DNA from: Streptomyces sp. HSG2
Lineage (GTDB): Bacteria > Actinomycetota > Actinomycetes > Streptomycetales > Streptomycetaceae
Length of the DNA stretch: 64,000 nt
NCBI RefSeq assembly: GCF_016598575.1
Contig: NZ_CP066801.1
Location: forward strand, 3,534,001-3,598,000
Direction of reading: 5' to 3'
Shown here: piece after piece, positions 44,986 to 53,705 of the stretch
Layout of the letters: each line of letters begins with the position of its first letter
Numbering within the stretch: position 1 is the stretch's first letter
Notes under the pieces: generated by a model
The model's input: only the letters and a program-made list of their open reading frames with translations
What the model was told of the DNA's origin: nothing
Database searches by the model: none
Position numbers and translations under genes: made by a program

Positions 44986-45936
44986 TCAGGTCAGGGCGTG
45001 GGCGGGGGGCACGCCGCGAAGCCAGCGGGCGACCTCGTCGGCCGCCGCCCGCACGGCTTTCTCCGCCGCCGCGCGGGTCGCGTCGGCCGCCCCGGGGGCG
45101 AGCAGCAACCGGCGGCCGGCCAGGGCGCGAAGGCGTGGGGGAGCGGTGTCGGAGGCGAGGGCGGCCCCCGACACCCTCCCGCTCTCCAGCGCCCGGGAGA
45201 GGGCCTCCTCGTCGACCTGAGGGCTCCCGGCCGTGTGCACCACCGCGGCGTCCGGCGGCAGGAGGGCCAGTTCTCGCGCGCCGACCAGGCCGCGGGTCTC
45301 GGGTGTGTCGGCGGCGTGCAGGGTGATCACGCGGGATCGGGTGAGCAGCTCGTCCAGAGAGGACACGCGAAGACCGTGGATCTCGCCTCGCGCGTAGGGG
45401 TCGTACACCAGCACCCGCGCGCCGAACGCGCAGAGCAGGCGGGCCACCCGGCCGCCCGCGGCTCCGTGGCCGATCACCCCCACCGGGAGGTCCTCCAGTT
45501 CCCTCCCCGCGTGCTCGTAGTCCGTCCGGCGTCCACCCCCGCCGACCGTGTGGCGCAGCAGGGCGAGCATCAGCCCCAGCGTGTGCTCGGCGACGGCGGC
45601 CGTGCCGCAGCCGGGCGTGTGGCAGATCCGCACGTCGCGTCGAGCGGCGGCCTCCCGATCCAGGTCCCCGGGCCTCTCGCCGCAGATCGCCACCAACCGG
45701 AGCGTGGGGCGCGCCTCCAGGAACTCCTCCGTGATCGGGGCGGACCGCGTGACGAGCGCGTCGATCCCCTTCGACGCGGCGAGCAGCTCCTCGCCGGTGA
45801 TCTCGGCGTCGGCACCGCGAGTCAGTTCCCGCACCCGCGCGCGCGGGTCGCGGACCGCCTCGCCGATCGCCCGCGCGATCAGTGAGGACGGTATCCGGGC
45901 ATCGCCGGCGGCCAGGATTCGTACCGAATCGGTCAT
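44986..45936 (-). CDS. D-2-hydroxyacid dehydrogenase-like protein lacking catalytic residues
   Basis: 316 residues from the ATG at 45936. The fold is that of NAD-dependent D-2-hydroxyacid dehydrogenases: an N-terminal flavodoxin-like part (DALVTRSAPITEEFLEA), the NAD motif VGVIGHGAAGGRVARLLCAFGARVLVYDP in outline, and THETRGL-like ITLHAADTPETRGLVGARELALL. However, the catalytic Arg (normally NTARG) is missing in VHTAGSPQVDEEAL, the Glu region reads ASDTAPP, and the catalytic His (normally PHIAG) is absent in LAPGAADAT. It therefore probably binds a nucleotide without this chemistry, or does a different reaction. It converges with the upstream DsbA-like gene. Confidence 0.8.
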   Translation of the reverse strand: MTDSVRILAAGDARIPSSLIARAIGEAVRDPRARVRELTRGADAEITGEELLAASKGIDALVTRSAPITEEFLEARPTLRLVAICGERPGDLDREAAARRDVRICHTPGCGTAAVAEHTLGLMLALLRHTVGGGGRRTDYEHAGRELEDLPVGVIGHGAAGGRVARLLCAFGARVLVYDPYARGEIHGLRVSSLDELLTRSRVITLHAADTPETRGLVGARELALLPPDAAVVHTAGSPQVDEEALSRALESGRVSGAALASDTAPPRLRALAGRRLLLAPGAADATRAAAEKAVRAAADEVARWLRGVPPAHALT

Positions 45937-46150
45937 TGTCGGGCACTCCCGTCTCTCGGCTCCTTGCCCGTGCCGCACCCGCGAACCTGTCGTCCCGCGA
46001 GGCGCCGTCTCCGTCCTCGGTCGACTGAGAGCACCTGAGCGCGCCGAAGGCGGCGCGTCAACCCCGGCTGCGGGCGAAGAGCCGAATCGTCATGGTGAAC
46101 GCGGCCACTCGGCCGGATACCCGTCCCGCCGGAACGCCCGGAAGACGCCG

Positions 46151-46189
46151 CGACGGAGGCGCGCCCGAGAACCGGGGGCGCCCCCGTCG
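46151..46189 (-). terminator. terminator of the amino-acid permease gene
   Basis: Imperfect hairpin CGACGGAGGCGC (46151-46162) / GCGCCCCCGTCG (46178-46189) with one mismatch, 18 bp past the permease stop. The right half also holds a 14-bp palindrome (46173-46186). Confidence 0.65.
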
Positions 46190-46206
46190 TGGAGGTGTGG
46201 CGAAGG

Positions 46207-47589
46207 TCAGGTCGTGCGGGTTCGGCGCCGCTGCCACGCGTAGCCGACCGCGGCGAGGGCCAGCGTCATGGCGCCGGTGGAGTACAACTGCACCCGCGTT
46301 CCGGGCTCCCGCGCCATGAGAACGAACACCGTCGCCATACCGGCCAGCGCGAGCCAGGTCAGGAAGGGGAAGGCCCACATCCGGACCACCAGCCGGTCGG
46401 GCGCCTCGCGTTCCACGCGGCGGCGCAGCCGGAGCTGTGACACGGCGATGAAGACCCAGACCACCAGGATCACCGCGCCGATCATGTTCAGCAGCCAAGG
46501 GAACACGTCGTCGGGCCGCCAGTAGCTGAGCAGGACGCAGCCGAAGCCGAAGACGCAGGAGGCCAGTACCGCGACACGGGGCACCCGCGCGGAGACCCGC
46601 CCCAGTGCCTTCGGGCCCTGGCCCCGCTCGACCAGGGAGTAGGCGATGCGGGAGGCGCCGTAGATGTTGGCGTTCATGGCGCTGAGGAGGGCCACCAGCA
46701 CCACGACGTTCATCAGCTCCCCGGCGCCCGGGATTCCCAGGGCGTCGAGCGCGGCGACGTACGGCCCGTCCGACACGACCGTGGGGGAGTCCCACGGCAC
46801 GAGGGTCACGATGACGGCCATCGATCCGATGTAGAAGAGGGCGATGCGCCACATGGCCGTGCGGACGGCGGAGGCCACGCCCTTCACCGGGTTCTCCGAC
46901 TCGGCCGCGGCGATCGTCACCGTCTCCAGGCCGCCGTAGGCGAACACGGAGGCGAGCAGGCCGATCACCAGTCCCTCGCCGCCGTTGGGCAGCAGCTCGG
47001 TGAGGTTGCCGGTACCCGGTGAGTCGGTTCCGGGCAGCACCCCGGTGATCGCGAGCACGCCGAGCACCAGGAAGAGGCTGATGGCGATGACCTTGAGCGC
47101 CGCGAACCAGAACTCGAACTCGCCGAACTTCTTCACCGCGGCCAGGTTGGTCGCGCAGAAGGCCAGCATGAACAGCGCCACCCACGGCCACTCGGGGGTG
47201 CCCGGCAGCCAACCGGTGACGATCTTCGCCGCGCCGATCGCCTCCAGACCCACGGCCGTGCAGAGCAGCACCCAGAACGACCAGCCCGCCGTGAACCCGG
47301 CCCAGGGGCCGAACGCCCGCTCGGCGTGCGCGGAGAAGGAACCCGAGGAGGGATACGCCGCCGACATCTCGCCGAGCATCCGCATCACCAGCATCACCAG
47401 GAGGCCGGACAGCGCGTAGGCGAGCACGATCGAGGGACCGGCGGCGGCGATGCCCGCACCGGAGCCGACGAACAGTCCGGCGCCGATCACGCCGCCCAGG
47501 GCGATCATCGACAGGTGGCGCTGCTTGAGGCCGTGGGAGAGGGAGGCTTCGTCCGCTCTCGGCGGTGTCCCGGTGGTGGTGCTGGACAT
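46207..47589 (-). CDS. amino-acid permease (APC superfamily, GABA/proline type)
   Basis: 460 residues from the ATG at 47589. It belongs to the APC family. SHGLKQRHLSMIALGGVIGAGLFVGSGAGI is the first helix with the substrate-binding GxIGAGLF motif, and EMSAAYPSSGSFSAHAERAFG is the conserved loop after helix 2. Twelve hydrophobic segments can be traced to GAMTLALAAVGYAWQRRR. It should import a neutral amino acid by proton symport at the plasma membrane. No regulator or catabolic gene is adjacent. A 21-bp inverted repeat about 86 bp upstream may be its operator. Confidence 0.93.
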   Translation of the reverse strand: MSSTTTGTPPRADEASLSHGLKQRHLSMIALGGVIGAGLFVGSGAGIAAAGPSIVLAYALSGLLVMLVMRMLGEMSAAYPSSGSFSAHAERAFGPWAGFTAGWSFWVLLCTAVGLEAIGAAKIVTGWLPGTPEWPWVALFMLAFCATNLAAVKKFGEFEFWFAALKVIAISLFLVLGVLAITGVLPGTDSPGTGNLTELLPNGGEGLVIGLLASVFAYGGLETVTIAAAESENPVKGVASAVRTAMWRIALFYIGSMAVIVTLVPWDSPTVVSDGPYVAALDALGIPGAGELMNVVVLVALLSAMNANIYGASRIAYSLVERGQGPKALGRVSARVPRVAVLASCVFGFGCVLLSYWRPDDVFPWLLNMIGAVILVVWVFIAVSQLRLRRRVEREAPDRLVVRMWAFPFLTWLALAGMATVFVLMAREPGTRVQLYSTGAMTLALAAVGYAWQRRRTRTT

Positions 47590-47674
47590 CAGGCGGGTCG
47601 TCCCATGGGTGCGGAGGGGGTGACGCGGTCGGGTGCGTGGTGGGCGGGAGGCGCCACGGACAAAAACACCCACA

Positions 47675-47695
47675 GTTTCCGCGCTTGTCGGAAAC
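47675..47695. promoter_or_regulatory. 7-7-7 inverted repeat upstream of the permease gene
   Basis: GTTTCCG (47675-47681), 7-base spacer, CGGAAAC (47689-47695). The 21-bp size and position suit a dimeric regulator. Which regulator is unknown. Confidence 0.5.
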
Positions 47696-47821
47696 CGCCG
47701 CACCCGGCGTCCATTATGCGGACACTCTCGACACGCACGGTGTTCACGTCGCGACGCGAGAAGCGCCGGAGCGGCGTCCCCGCTCCTCGCGGTCCGCCGT
47801 CGTGACGCCCGGCACCCGCGA

Positions 47822-47841
47822 CGGGTGACCGGTGTCACCCG
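47822..47841. promoter_or_regulatory. 8-bp inverted repeat upstream of bioY
   Basis: CGGGTGAC (47822-47829) and GTCACCCG (47834-47841) with a 4-base spacer, 141 bp before bioY. Possible operator; it does not match a biotin-repressor site that I know. Confidence 0.4.
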
Positions 47842-47981
47842 CCGTGTCCCCCGCGGCCGCGGCGTTGTCGGAGGCCCACCAACTCCCGGTGTCGCGCTTG
47901 TCGACGGCTGACGGTGAGCGCCTCCGAAGGCCTGGGATAGCGTCGCCGTGTCCCGCCCTGCCACCCCACAGCGGAGTCCCC

Positions 47982-48566
47982 ATGAGCAGCCTTGCCGCAG
48001 TACCCGCCCGGACCGGCACGGTCCTCGTCGACCTCCTCCCCGCCTCCCGAGTCCGCGACGGGGCCCTGGTGCTCGGCGGCGCCGCGCTCACCGGCCTCGC
48101 CGCCCAGCTCGCGGTGCCCGTGCCGGGATCGCCGGTCCCGGTGACCGGCCAGACACTGGCCGCGCTGCTGGTCGGGACGGCCCTGGGTGCAGGGCGCGGA
48201 TTCCTCTCCCTGGCCGTGTACGCGCTGGTGGGCATGGCGGGTGTGCCCTGGTTCGCCGGCGGCGGATCGGGAGCGGGCGCGCCCTCGCTGGGCTATGTCT
48301 TCGGCATGCTGCTCGCCGCCGCCGCCGTGGGGGCGCTGGCCCGTCGGGGCGCCGACCGGTCGGCGTGGCGCATGGCCGGGACGATGCTGGTCGGCGAGGC
48401 GATCATCTACGCCGTCGGAGTGCCGTACCTGGCCCTGTCCACGGGGATGTCCGCCACCGCGGCCCTCGCGGCGGGACTGGTCCCCTTCCTCGTGGGCGAC
48501 GCCCTGAAGGCGGCCCTGGCCATGGGCCTGCTGCCGACCGCCTGGAAGCTTCTCGACAGGAGCTGA
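47982..48566 (+). CDS. bioY: biotin transporter BioY
   Basis: 194 residues from the ATG at 47982 (GCGGAGTCCCC upstream). Substrate-binding S component of an ECF-type biotin importer: LAAQLAVPVPGSPVPVTGQTLAALLVG is the BioY signature, followed by AVYALVGMAGVPWFAGGGSG and about six membrane helices. bioM/bioN energising genes are not adjacent, so it either acts alone or uses a shared ECF module. Confidence 0.95.
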   Translation: MSSLAAVPARTGTVLVDLLPASRVRDGALVLGGAALTGLAAQLAVPVPGSPVPVTGQTLAALLVGTALGAGRGFLSLAVYALVGMAGVPWFAGGGSGAGAPSLGYVFGMLLAAAAVGALARRGADRSAWRMAGTMLVGEAIIYAVGVPYLALSTGMSATAALAAGLVPFLVGDALKAALAMGLLPTAWKLLDRS

Positions 48567-48598
48567 CCCGCCGCCCGGCCCGAGACGGAGCCCGTCAC

Positions 48599-48640
48599 GC
48601 GCCCGCCGACCGTCCCGACCCCGGCACGGTCGGCGGGCGC
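48599..48640 (+). terminator. terminator of bioY
   Basis: Perfect 15-bp stem GCGCCCGCCGACCGT / ACGGTCGGCGGGCGC with a 12-base loop, 32 bp past the stop. Confidence 0.9.
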
Positions 48641-48721
48641 GTCGCACCGCCCCGGCGCCGAGGACGCGGCCCCCGGGGCACCCCGCGGCGGCCCCGAACC
48701 CCCGCCGCGTGCGGGGCGTGT

Positions 48722-48733
48722 CAGACTCTCCCC
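48722..48733 (+). promoter_or_regulatory. putative leaderless promoter of rpiB
   Basis: CAGACT (48722-48727) followed after 6 bases by the ATG at 48734, with no ribosome site between. This is the common actinobacterial -10/start spacing for leaderless mRNA. Confidence 0.6.
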
Positions 48734-49222
48734 ATGCGCGTCTACATCGGTTCCGACCATGCCGGCTTCGACCTCAAGAACCACCTCGTGGGATGGCTCA
48801 AGGCCGCGGGCCACGAGCCCGTCGACTGCGGCCCGCACATCTACGACGCCGAGGACGACTACCCCCCCTTCTGCCTGCGCGCCGCCCGACGGACCGCCGA
48901 GGACGCCGACGCTCTCGGCATCGTGATCGGAGGTTCGGGCAACGGCGAGCAGATCGCCGCGAACAAGGTGAAGGGCGTCCGCGCCGCCCTGGCCTGGAGC
49001 GAGGAGACCGCCTCCCTCGGCCGCCTGCACAACAACGCCAACGTGGTGGCGGTCGGCGCGCGCATGCACACGCCGGAAGAGGCGACCTCGTTCGTCGCGA
49101 CGTTCCTCGACACCTCCTTCTCCGGGGAGGAGCGGCACGTCCGCCGTATCGAGATGCTCTCCGCCTACGAGACCACCGGAGAACTGCCGGCCATCCCGGC
49201 CCACCACCCGACCGCCTCGTAG
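48734..49222 (+). CDS. rpiB: ribose-5-phosphate isomerase B
   Basis: 162 residues. RpiB/LacAB family: MRVYIGSDHAGFDLKNHL with the substrate-binding DHAG, then GIVIGGSGNGEQIAANKVKGVRAALAW (phosphate loop; the catalytic Cys of some members is replaced by Ser here, as in mycobacterial RpiB), and HNNANVVAVGAR. It interconverts ribose-5-phosphate and ribulose-5-phosphate in the pentose-phosphate pathway. The C-terminal tail of about 20 residues is usual for actinobacteria. Confidence 0.95.
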   Translation: MRVYIGSDHAGFDLKNHLVGWLKAAGHEPVDCGPHIYDAEDDYPPFCLRAARRTAEDADALGIVIGGSGNGEQIAANKVKGVRAALAWSEETASLGRLHNNANVVAVGARMHTPEEATSFVATFLDTSFSGEERHVRRIEMLSAYETTGELPAIPAHHPTAS

Positions 49223-49237
49223 CGGCGCCCGGCGAAC

Positions 49238-49269
49238 CCGGCGCGCCTCCCCGAACCGGGGCGCGCCGG
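49238..49269 (+). terminator. terminator of rpiB
   Basis: Perfect 10-bp arms CCGGCGCGCC (49238-49247) and GGCGCGCCGG (49260-49269) with further CCCC/GGGG pairing in the loop. Confidence 0.8.
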
Positions 49270-49422
49270 CACCCGATCCCGAGGCCCGCTTCTCGCGGCG
49301 GATGTCGCCCCGGCGACCCCGCCCGCCGGACCTCGGCGCGCCGGCGAGCCGCCGGCCCCCCGGAGAATCCGACCCACCGACGGTCCGGCCCCAGCCCCCG
49401 GCCGGAGGAAACGGACGTCCTC

Positions 49423-50241
49423 GTGCCGGAAGGGCACACCATCCACCGCCTCGCGCGGGACTACGCGGCCACCTTCGGCGGCGGGGTCGTCCGGGCGACC
49501 AGCCCCCAGGGCCGGTTCGGCGAGGCCGCCGCGCTCCTGGACGGCACTCCGCTCCGGGCCGCGGACGCGCACGGCAAGCATCTGTTCCTGGGGTTCGGCT
49601 CCGACGAGGAGGCCGACTGGGTCCACATCCATCTAGGGCTCTTCGGGAAGGTCGCCTTCGGCCCGGCCCCCGCGCCCCCACCGACCGACACCGTCCGGCT
49701 GCGGCTGTCGAGCGACTCCGCGCACGTCGACCTCCGCGGCCCCGCCACCTGCGCCCTGATCACGGGAGCCGAGAAGCGCGCCGTGCACGAGCGACTCGGC
49801 CCCGATCCGCTGCGCCCGGACGCGGATCCGGCGGCGGCCTACTGCCGGATCCGCCGCAGCCGCGCGGGCGTCGCCGCGCTGCTCATGGACCAGAGGGTCG
49901 TCGCGGGCGTGGGCAACGTCTACCGCGCGGAGGTCCTGTTCCGCCAGGGCCTGGACCCCCACCGACCTGGGCGGGAGATCGAGCCCGGCCGTTGGGACGC
50001 GCTCTGGGCCGACCTCGTCGAGCTGATGGGGCAAGGGGTGCGACGCGACCGGATCGACACCGTCCGGCGCGCCCACACGCCCGAGGCCATGGGGCGACCG
50101 CCTCGGGTCGACGCCCACGGCGGCGAGGTCTACGTCTACCGCAGGGCGGGGCAGAAGTGCCATGTGTGCGGCGGCGGCATCCGCACGGCGGAGCTGGCGG
50201 GGCGCAACCTCTTCTGGTGCCCCGGGTGCCAGCGCGGCTGA
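49423..50241 (+). CDS. Fpg/Nei-family DNA glycosylase/AP lyase
   Basis: 272 residues from a GTG at 49423 with GGAGGAAACGGA upstream. After loss of Met the N-terminus is Pro-Glu-Gly-His, giving the catalytic Pro2 and Glu3 of the Nei group. It shows HLGLFGKV, a helix-two-turn-helix (QRVVAGVGNVYRAEVLF) and a C-terminal zinc finger with CHVCGGGIRT...CPGCQ. It removes oxidised bases from DNA. Nei2-like proteins of actinobacteria share PEGHTIHRLARD. It is next to rpiB, as I recall in S. coelicolor. Confidence 0.94.
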   Translation: MPEGHTIHRLARDYAATFGGGVVRATSPQGRFGEAAALLDGTPLRAADAHGKHLFLGFGSDEEADWVHIHLGLFGKVAFGPAPAPPPTDTVRLRLSSDSAHVDLRGPATCALITGAEKRAVHERLGPDPLRPDADPAAAYCRIRRSRAGVAALLMDQRVVAGVGNVYRAEVLFRQGLDPHRPGREIEPGRWDALWADLVELMGQGVRRDRIDTVRRAHTPEAMGRPPRVDAHGGEVYVYRRAGQKCHVCGGGIRTAELAGRNLFWCPGCQRG

Positions 50242-50248
50242 CACCGAC

Positions 50249-50264
50249 GAGCGCCTCGGCGCTC
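50249..50264 (+). terminator. short terminator-like hairpin after the glycosylase gene
   Basis: GAGCGCC (50249-50255) and GGCGCTC (50258-50264) with a 2-base spacer, 7 bp past the stop. The tight loop makes it weak evidence. Confidence 0.45.
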
Positions 50265-50520
50265 CCGGTCGACTCGGACCGCCGGCCGCGGCGGGGCCCA
50301 CCGCTGCCGGAGCGGCCTGACGGTCCCCGGCCCCGCCCACGCCGCCGCTCGGAAGCGATGCGGCGGCCGGGGCGCCGCCTGCGGCGCGTCACCGCGGAAG
50401 CGACCGGTTTCCTCCCGGCGGCACCGCACGGGGGCGCGGGGTGGCGAAAGTCACCGACGGGGTCGGGTCTCGGACGGGGGACAACCGGGGCCTCCCGTGC
50501 CAAGTGTCCGCCGTGATGGA

Positions 50521-50535
50521 TAGGGTCCCGAACTG
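50521..50535 (+). promoter_or_regulatory. -10-like element just before the SpoIIE-type phosphatase gene
   Basis: TAGGGT (50521-50526) lies 9 bases before the ATG at 50536, so the mRNA would have almost no leader. No good -35 seen. Confidence 0.4.
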
Positions 50536-51786
50536 ATGACAGCAGGACGAGAGCGGCGCGCGGCGGCCGACACGCTTCCTGCCCGGTTGCGCAAGCGGTG
50601 GCACCGGGCACGCATCGGCCTGCGTCGGTCCGCGGTGGACTACTTCCGGGGCGACGGATCCGACTGGATCGCGTTGGTCGGTCTGTTCCTGACGATCCCG
50701 GTGATCGCGCTCACCACGATGGCCAACCCCCTCTGGGTCGCTCCCTCCGCCCTCGTCCTGCCCATCGTCGCCGGCGGCCTGCTGCTGCGACCGGCCAGTC
50801 TGCTGGGCCTGTACGCGGCGGCGGCCGGAGCCCTGATCGTGGAGTCGGTCGCCCTCGGCCCCTACACCGAGGGCCCCTCGCGAGTGACGCCGGGCGTTGT
50901 ACTGGTCGTCGCCGCGTGCGGCCTCTTCGGTCTGCTGCTGGCACAGTTCCGGAGTCGGGTGGGCGTCCCGTGGCGGCGTGGCGGCACCATGCTGTTCGAC
51001 CTGCGCGAGCGGATCCGGGTGCAGAGCAAGCTGCCCAAGCTCCCGCCCGGATGGCACCGCGAGATGGCCCTGCGGCCGGCCGGCGGGCAGTCCTTCTCCG
51101 GCGACTTCGTGGTCGCCGCGCGCACCAACGGCGGACGCACCCTTGAGGTCGTCCTCACGGACGTGTCCGGCAAGGGCATGGACGCCGGCTCGCGGGCCCT
51201 GCTGCTCTCGGGCGCCTTCGGCGGACTCCTGGGCAGTCTGCCGCCGCACGCGTTCCTGCCGGCCGCCAACGGCTATCTGCTGCGCCAGGACTGGGACGAG
51301 GGGTTCGCGACCTCCATCCACCTCGTGCTGGAACTCGACTCCGGCGACTACGAGCTGTATTCGGCCGGGCACCCGCCCGGCCTGCACCTGAGCGCCGGCA
51401 GCGGCCGGTGGGAGCAGAAGGCGGCGGACGGACCGCTGCTCGGGGTCTACGACGGCGCGCGGTTCGACTCGGTCAAGGGCTCGCTGCGCCCCGGCGACGT
51501 GCTGATGCTCTTCACCGACGGTCTGGTGGAGACCTCCGACCGGGACATCGTCGAGGGCATCGACCGGCTCACCGGCGAGGCGGACGGCTACGTCGCCGGC
51601 GGTTTCCACGGAGCCGCCTGGCATCTGATCGAGGCGGTCGCCAAGGACGTCAACGACGACCGGGCGCTGCTGTTGATCTGTCGGGAGGGCGCCTCGGTCC
51701 ACGCTCGGGCCGGCCGGACGGAGGCGTCGCGGGCGACCGCGCGCGGGACCGCCGAGGGCCGGGACATGGCGGCCCCGTCACCCTGA
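50536..51786 (+). CDS. membrane-bound SpoIIE-type PP2C phosphatase
   Basis: 416 residues. Four hydrophobic segments are present at about 45-140 (WIALVGLFLTIPVIALTTM; PSALVLPIVAGGLLL; ASLLGLYAAAAGALIV; GVVLVVAACGLFGLLLAQF). The cytoplasmic SpoIIE/RsbU phosphatase domain follows with SGDFVVAART, VLTDVSGKGMDAG, SAGHPPGLHL, FTDGLVE and VNDDRALLLI, so the metal aspartates are kept. Such enzymes dephosphorylate anti-anti-sigma (STAS) proteins and thereby activate sigma factors. There is no sensor domain beyond the membrane part. It converges with the acyltransferase gene, and the two share a terminator. Confidence 0.92.
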   Translation: MTAGRERRAAADTLPARLRKRWHRARIGLRRSAVDYFRGDGSDWIALVGLFLTIPVIALTTMANPLWVAPSALVLPIVAGGLLLRPASLLGLYAAAAGALIVESVALGPYTEGPSRVTPGVVLVVAACGLFGLLLAQFRSRVGVPWRRGGTMLFDLRERIRVQSKLPKLPPGWHREMALRPAGGQSFSGDFVVAARTNGGRTLEVVLTDVSGKGMDAGSRALLLSGAFGGLLGSLPPHAFLPAANGYLLRQDWDEGFATSIHLVLELDSGDYELYSAGHPPGLHLSAGSGRWEQKAADGPLLGVYDGARFDSVKGSLRPGDVLMLFTDGLVETSDRDIVEGIDRLTGEADGYVAGGFHGAAWHLIEAVAKDVNDDRALLLICREGASVHARAGRTEASRATARGTAEGRDMAAPSP

Positions 51787-51799
51787 GGCGACGGGGCCG
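51770..51799. terminator. bidirectional terminator between the phosphatase and acyltransferase genes
   Basis: CGGCCCCGTC (51770-51779) and GACGGGGCCG (51790-51799) with a 10-base loop. It overlaps the last codons of the plus-strand gene and lies just beyond the end of the minus-strand gene. Confidence 0.75.
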
Positions 51800-51803
51800 T
51801 CCG

Positions 51804-53027
51804 TCAACGCGGAGTCGTGCCTCCCGGGGCGCTCCCGACGCCGGCCCCGCCGGGGGGCGCGGGCTTCGGTGGTCCCGCCTCGGACGGAGGCGTCGCGCGC
51901 GGGGGTCCGGCGCCGTCGCTGCGGGCCGGTTCGCCCGAGGGCTTGCGGAACGCCCACTCCATGCGGGGCTCCACCATGAAACGCATGACCTTTCGGACCG
52001 GTGGGGTGCACAGCAGGGTCATGACCGTCGCGGCGAGCACCGTCAGCGCCGCCGCCCCGACGGTGCCGTGCAGGGCCGGATTCTCGAACCATCCGGAGTA
52101 CTCGCCCTGCTTCACGAGCAGACCGTGCGCCAAGTAGGCGTAGAGAGTGCCCGCGCCCAGAGCCGTGAACCAGACCCGCCGGCCCGGGACCAGTGCGAAG
52201 AAGCAGCCGGTGAGCACGACGGACGTGCCGAACAGGATCAGCGTGTGGACCGGCCCCTGCCACCACGGAGCCCCCAGGTCCTGAGCCGCCGCGTTGTGGT
52301 AGAGCCAGCCCGTCTTCAAGACGGGCGCGGTCCACCACGCCAGGTACACGGCGAGCGCCGCGACGGGCACCGCCGCGATCCGTGCCGTGCGCCGGCGCAC
52401 CCATGCGAAGTGCTCGGGGCGCAGTACCAGGCCCAGGACGAAGAACGGCAGGAACTGCAGCAGCCGCTGGAGGTCCAGATCGTCCCCGATCCCCGGCGAG
52501 GCCGACGCCAGCGCGGCGATGCCCAGCGCGATCGGCAGCGGCCACCGCACCGTGCGCCAGATCGGGGTGGTGAGCCGCCACACGAACAGGGCACAGAGGA
52601 ACCACAGCATGTAGCCGGGGTTCAGGAGGCTGAAGGCCGCGTCGGCGGAACCGCCCGCGTAGCGCCTGTGCAGCGTGTAGACGACCTCGAACACGAGATA
52701 GGGGACGAGGACGCCGGTGAGCAGTCGCTTGACGCGTTTCGGGCTCATGTCGAAGCCGCGTGAGAAATAGCCGGCGATGACGATGAAGGCGGGCATGTGG
52801 AAGGCGTACACGACGCGGTACAGGGTTTCCACGGCGACGTTGTCGCTCATGATCTGACCCCAGGTGTGACCCACACCGACCAACAGGATCGCCAGGAACT
52901 TGGCATTGTCGAAGAAGTCGTCCCGCCCGGCTGGAGATTCCGCCCGTCTCTCCGTCGCTCTCACCGTTCTCTCAGGTGGGGGCGGTGCGTCGACGCGGTC
53001 GGCCGTCCGGAGCGGATCGTTCTTCAT
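51804..53027 (-). CDS. membrane acyltransferase, family 3
   Basis: 407 residues from the ATG at 53027, which has GGGAGG 6 bases upstream; the frame extends to 53102 without a better start. FFDNAKFLAILLVGVGHTWG is the first helix with the family His, and VVYAFHMPAFIVIAGYFSRG carries the conserved FHMPxFxxxxGY motif. About ten membrane helices follow, and the C-terminus is a Pro/Gly-rich cytoplasmic tail. Members acylate sugars, polysaccharides or antibiotics at the membrane. The substrate is unknown and no polysaccharide genes are near. Confidence 0.9.
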   Translation of the reverse strand: MKNDPLRTADRVDAPPPPERTVRATERRAESPAGRDDFFDNAKFLAILLVGVGHTWGQIMSDNVAVETLYRVVYAFHMPAFIVIAGYFSRGFDMSPKRVKRLLTGVLVPYLVFEVVYTLHRRYAGGSADAAFSLLNPGYMLWFLCALFVWRLTTPIWRTVRWPLPIALGIAALASASPGIGDDLDLQRLLQFLPFFVLGLVLRPEHFAWVRRRTARIAAVPVAALAVYLAWWTAPVLKTGWLYHNAAAQDLGAPWWQGPVHTLILFGTSVVLTGCFFALVPGRRVWFTALGAGTLYAYLAHGLLVKQGEYSGWFENPALHGTVGAAALTVLAATVMTLLCTPPVRKVMRFMVEPRMEWAFRKPSGEPARSDGAGPPRATPPSEAGPPKPAPPGGAGVGSAPGGTTPR

Positions 53028-53705
53028 ACGCCCTCCCGCCCGCCGTCGAGCGAGCGGGTCCACGACCCGGCGCACCGCGGGGGTGACATCGTGACACTGC
53101 ACATTGGACGCACCTTAGCGACGGGTACGGGATTTCGAGAAACCCCTGACGGACAGCGCTGCTCGCTATGTCGCGTCTCACTCGCGCAGGACCTGGAGGG
53201 CACGGGGAGGGCTCCTTCCTGAAAGGCGCACATATCAGACATCGGAGGGTGAGTCGTTGCTGCGATCCGTTCGATCGGGATGGTTATCAGTGCTGTCGCG
53301 GAGAATCGCCGGATATCGACTCCTTGTCAGAGCATGCCCGATCTCTGTTCGATCCTCCTGCGGCAGCGGGGTGAGAGTCCGCGCGGTGGTCGAGTGGCCC
53401 CGTCCCGGGGCGCGGGGCCCGGGTGGGGGCGAGGCGGCGCGGTCGGCCCTCGCAGGGGGAGCGGTCGGCGTGGCGCGGTCGGTTCCCCGGGCGTCGTGAA
53501 CGGTCGAACCCCTTTGCTGTGTCGTGCGTTCGGCCCGGTGGCGACGGGGGCTCGGCCCGGTGCGCGCCGTCGGATCGGCCCGGGCGGGCCGGCCGGTCGT
53601 CACCTCCCGCATGACATGGCCGGGTTGGTGGCACGATGGTTCTGGCGGGGGTGTGCCGATCACGTCCCATGCCGGGGTGCGGATCGATCGAGGGTGTGAT
53701 CAGTT
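53028..53705. other. 678-bp intergenic region with a less GC-rich part
   Basis: No gene can be supported on either strand. The segment near 53200-53370 is visibly richer in A+T than its surroundings, as promoter regions are. Open frames crossing it have Arg/Pro/Ser-rich translations without any family resemblance. Confidence 0.45.

Larger units (their letters stand above)
47590..47981. other. 392-bp divergent region between the permease and bioY
   Basis: No coding frame looks real. It contains the two inverted repeats listed separately and a TAGCGT (47938-47943) that could be a bioY -10. Confidence 0.5.

Noticed and set aside
53028..53705. A hidden gene in the 678-bp gap
   Set aside because: Frames in both directions are low-complexity and lack ribosome sites; the A+T-richer part looks like promoter DNA.
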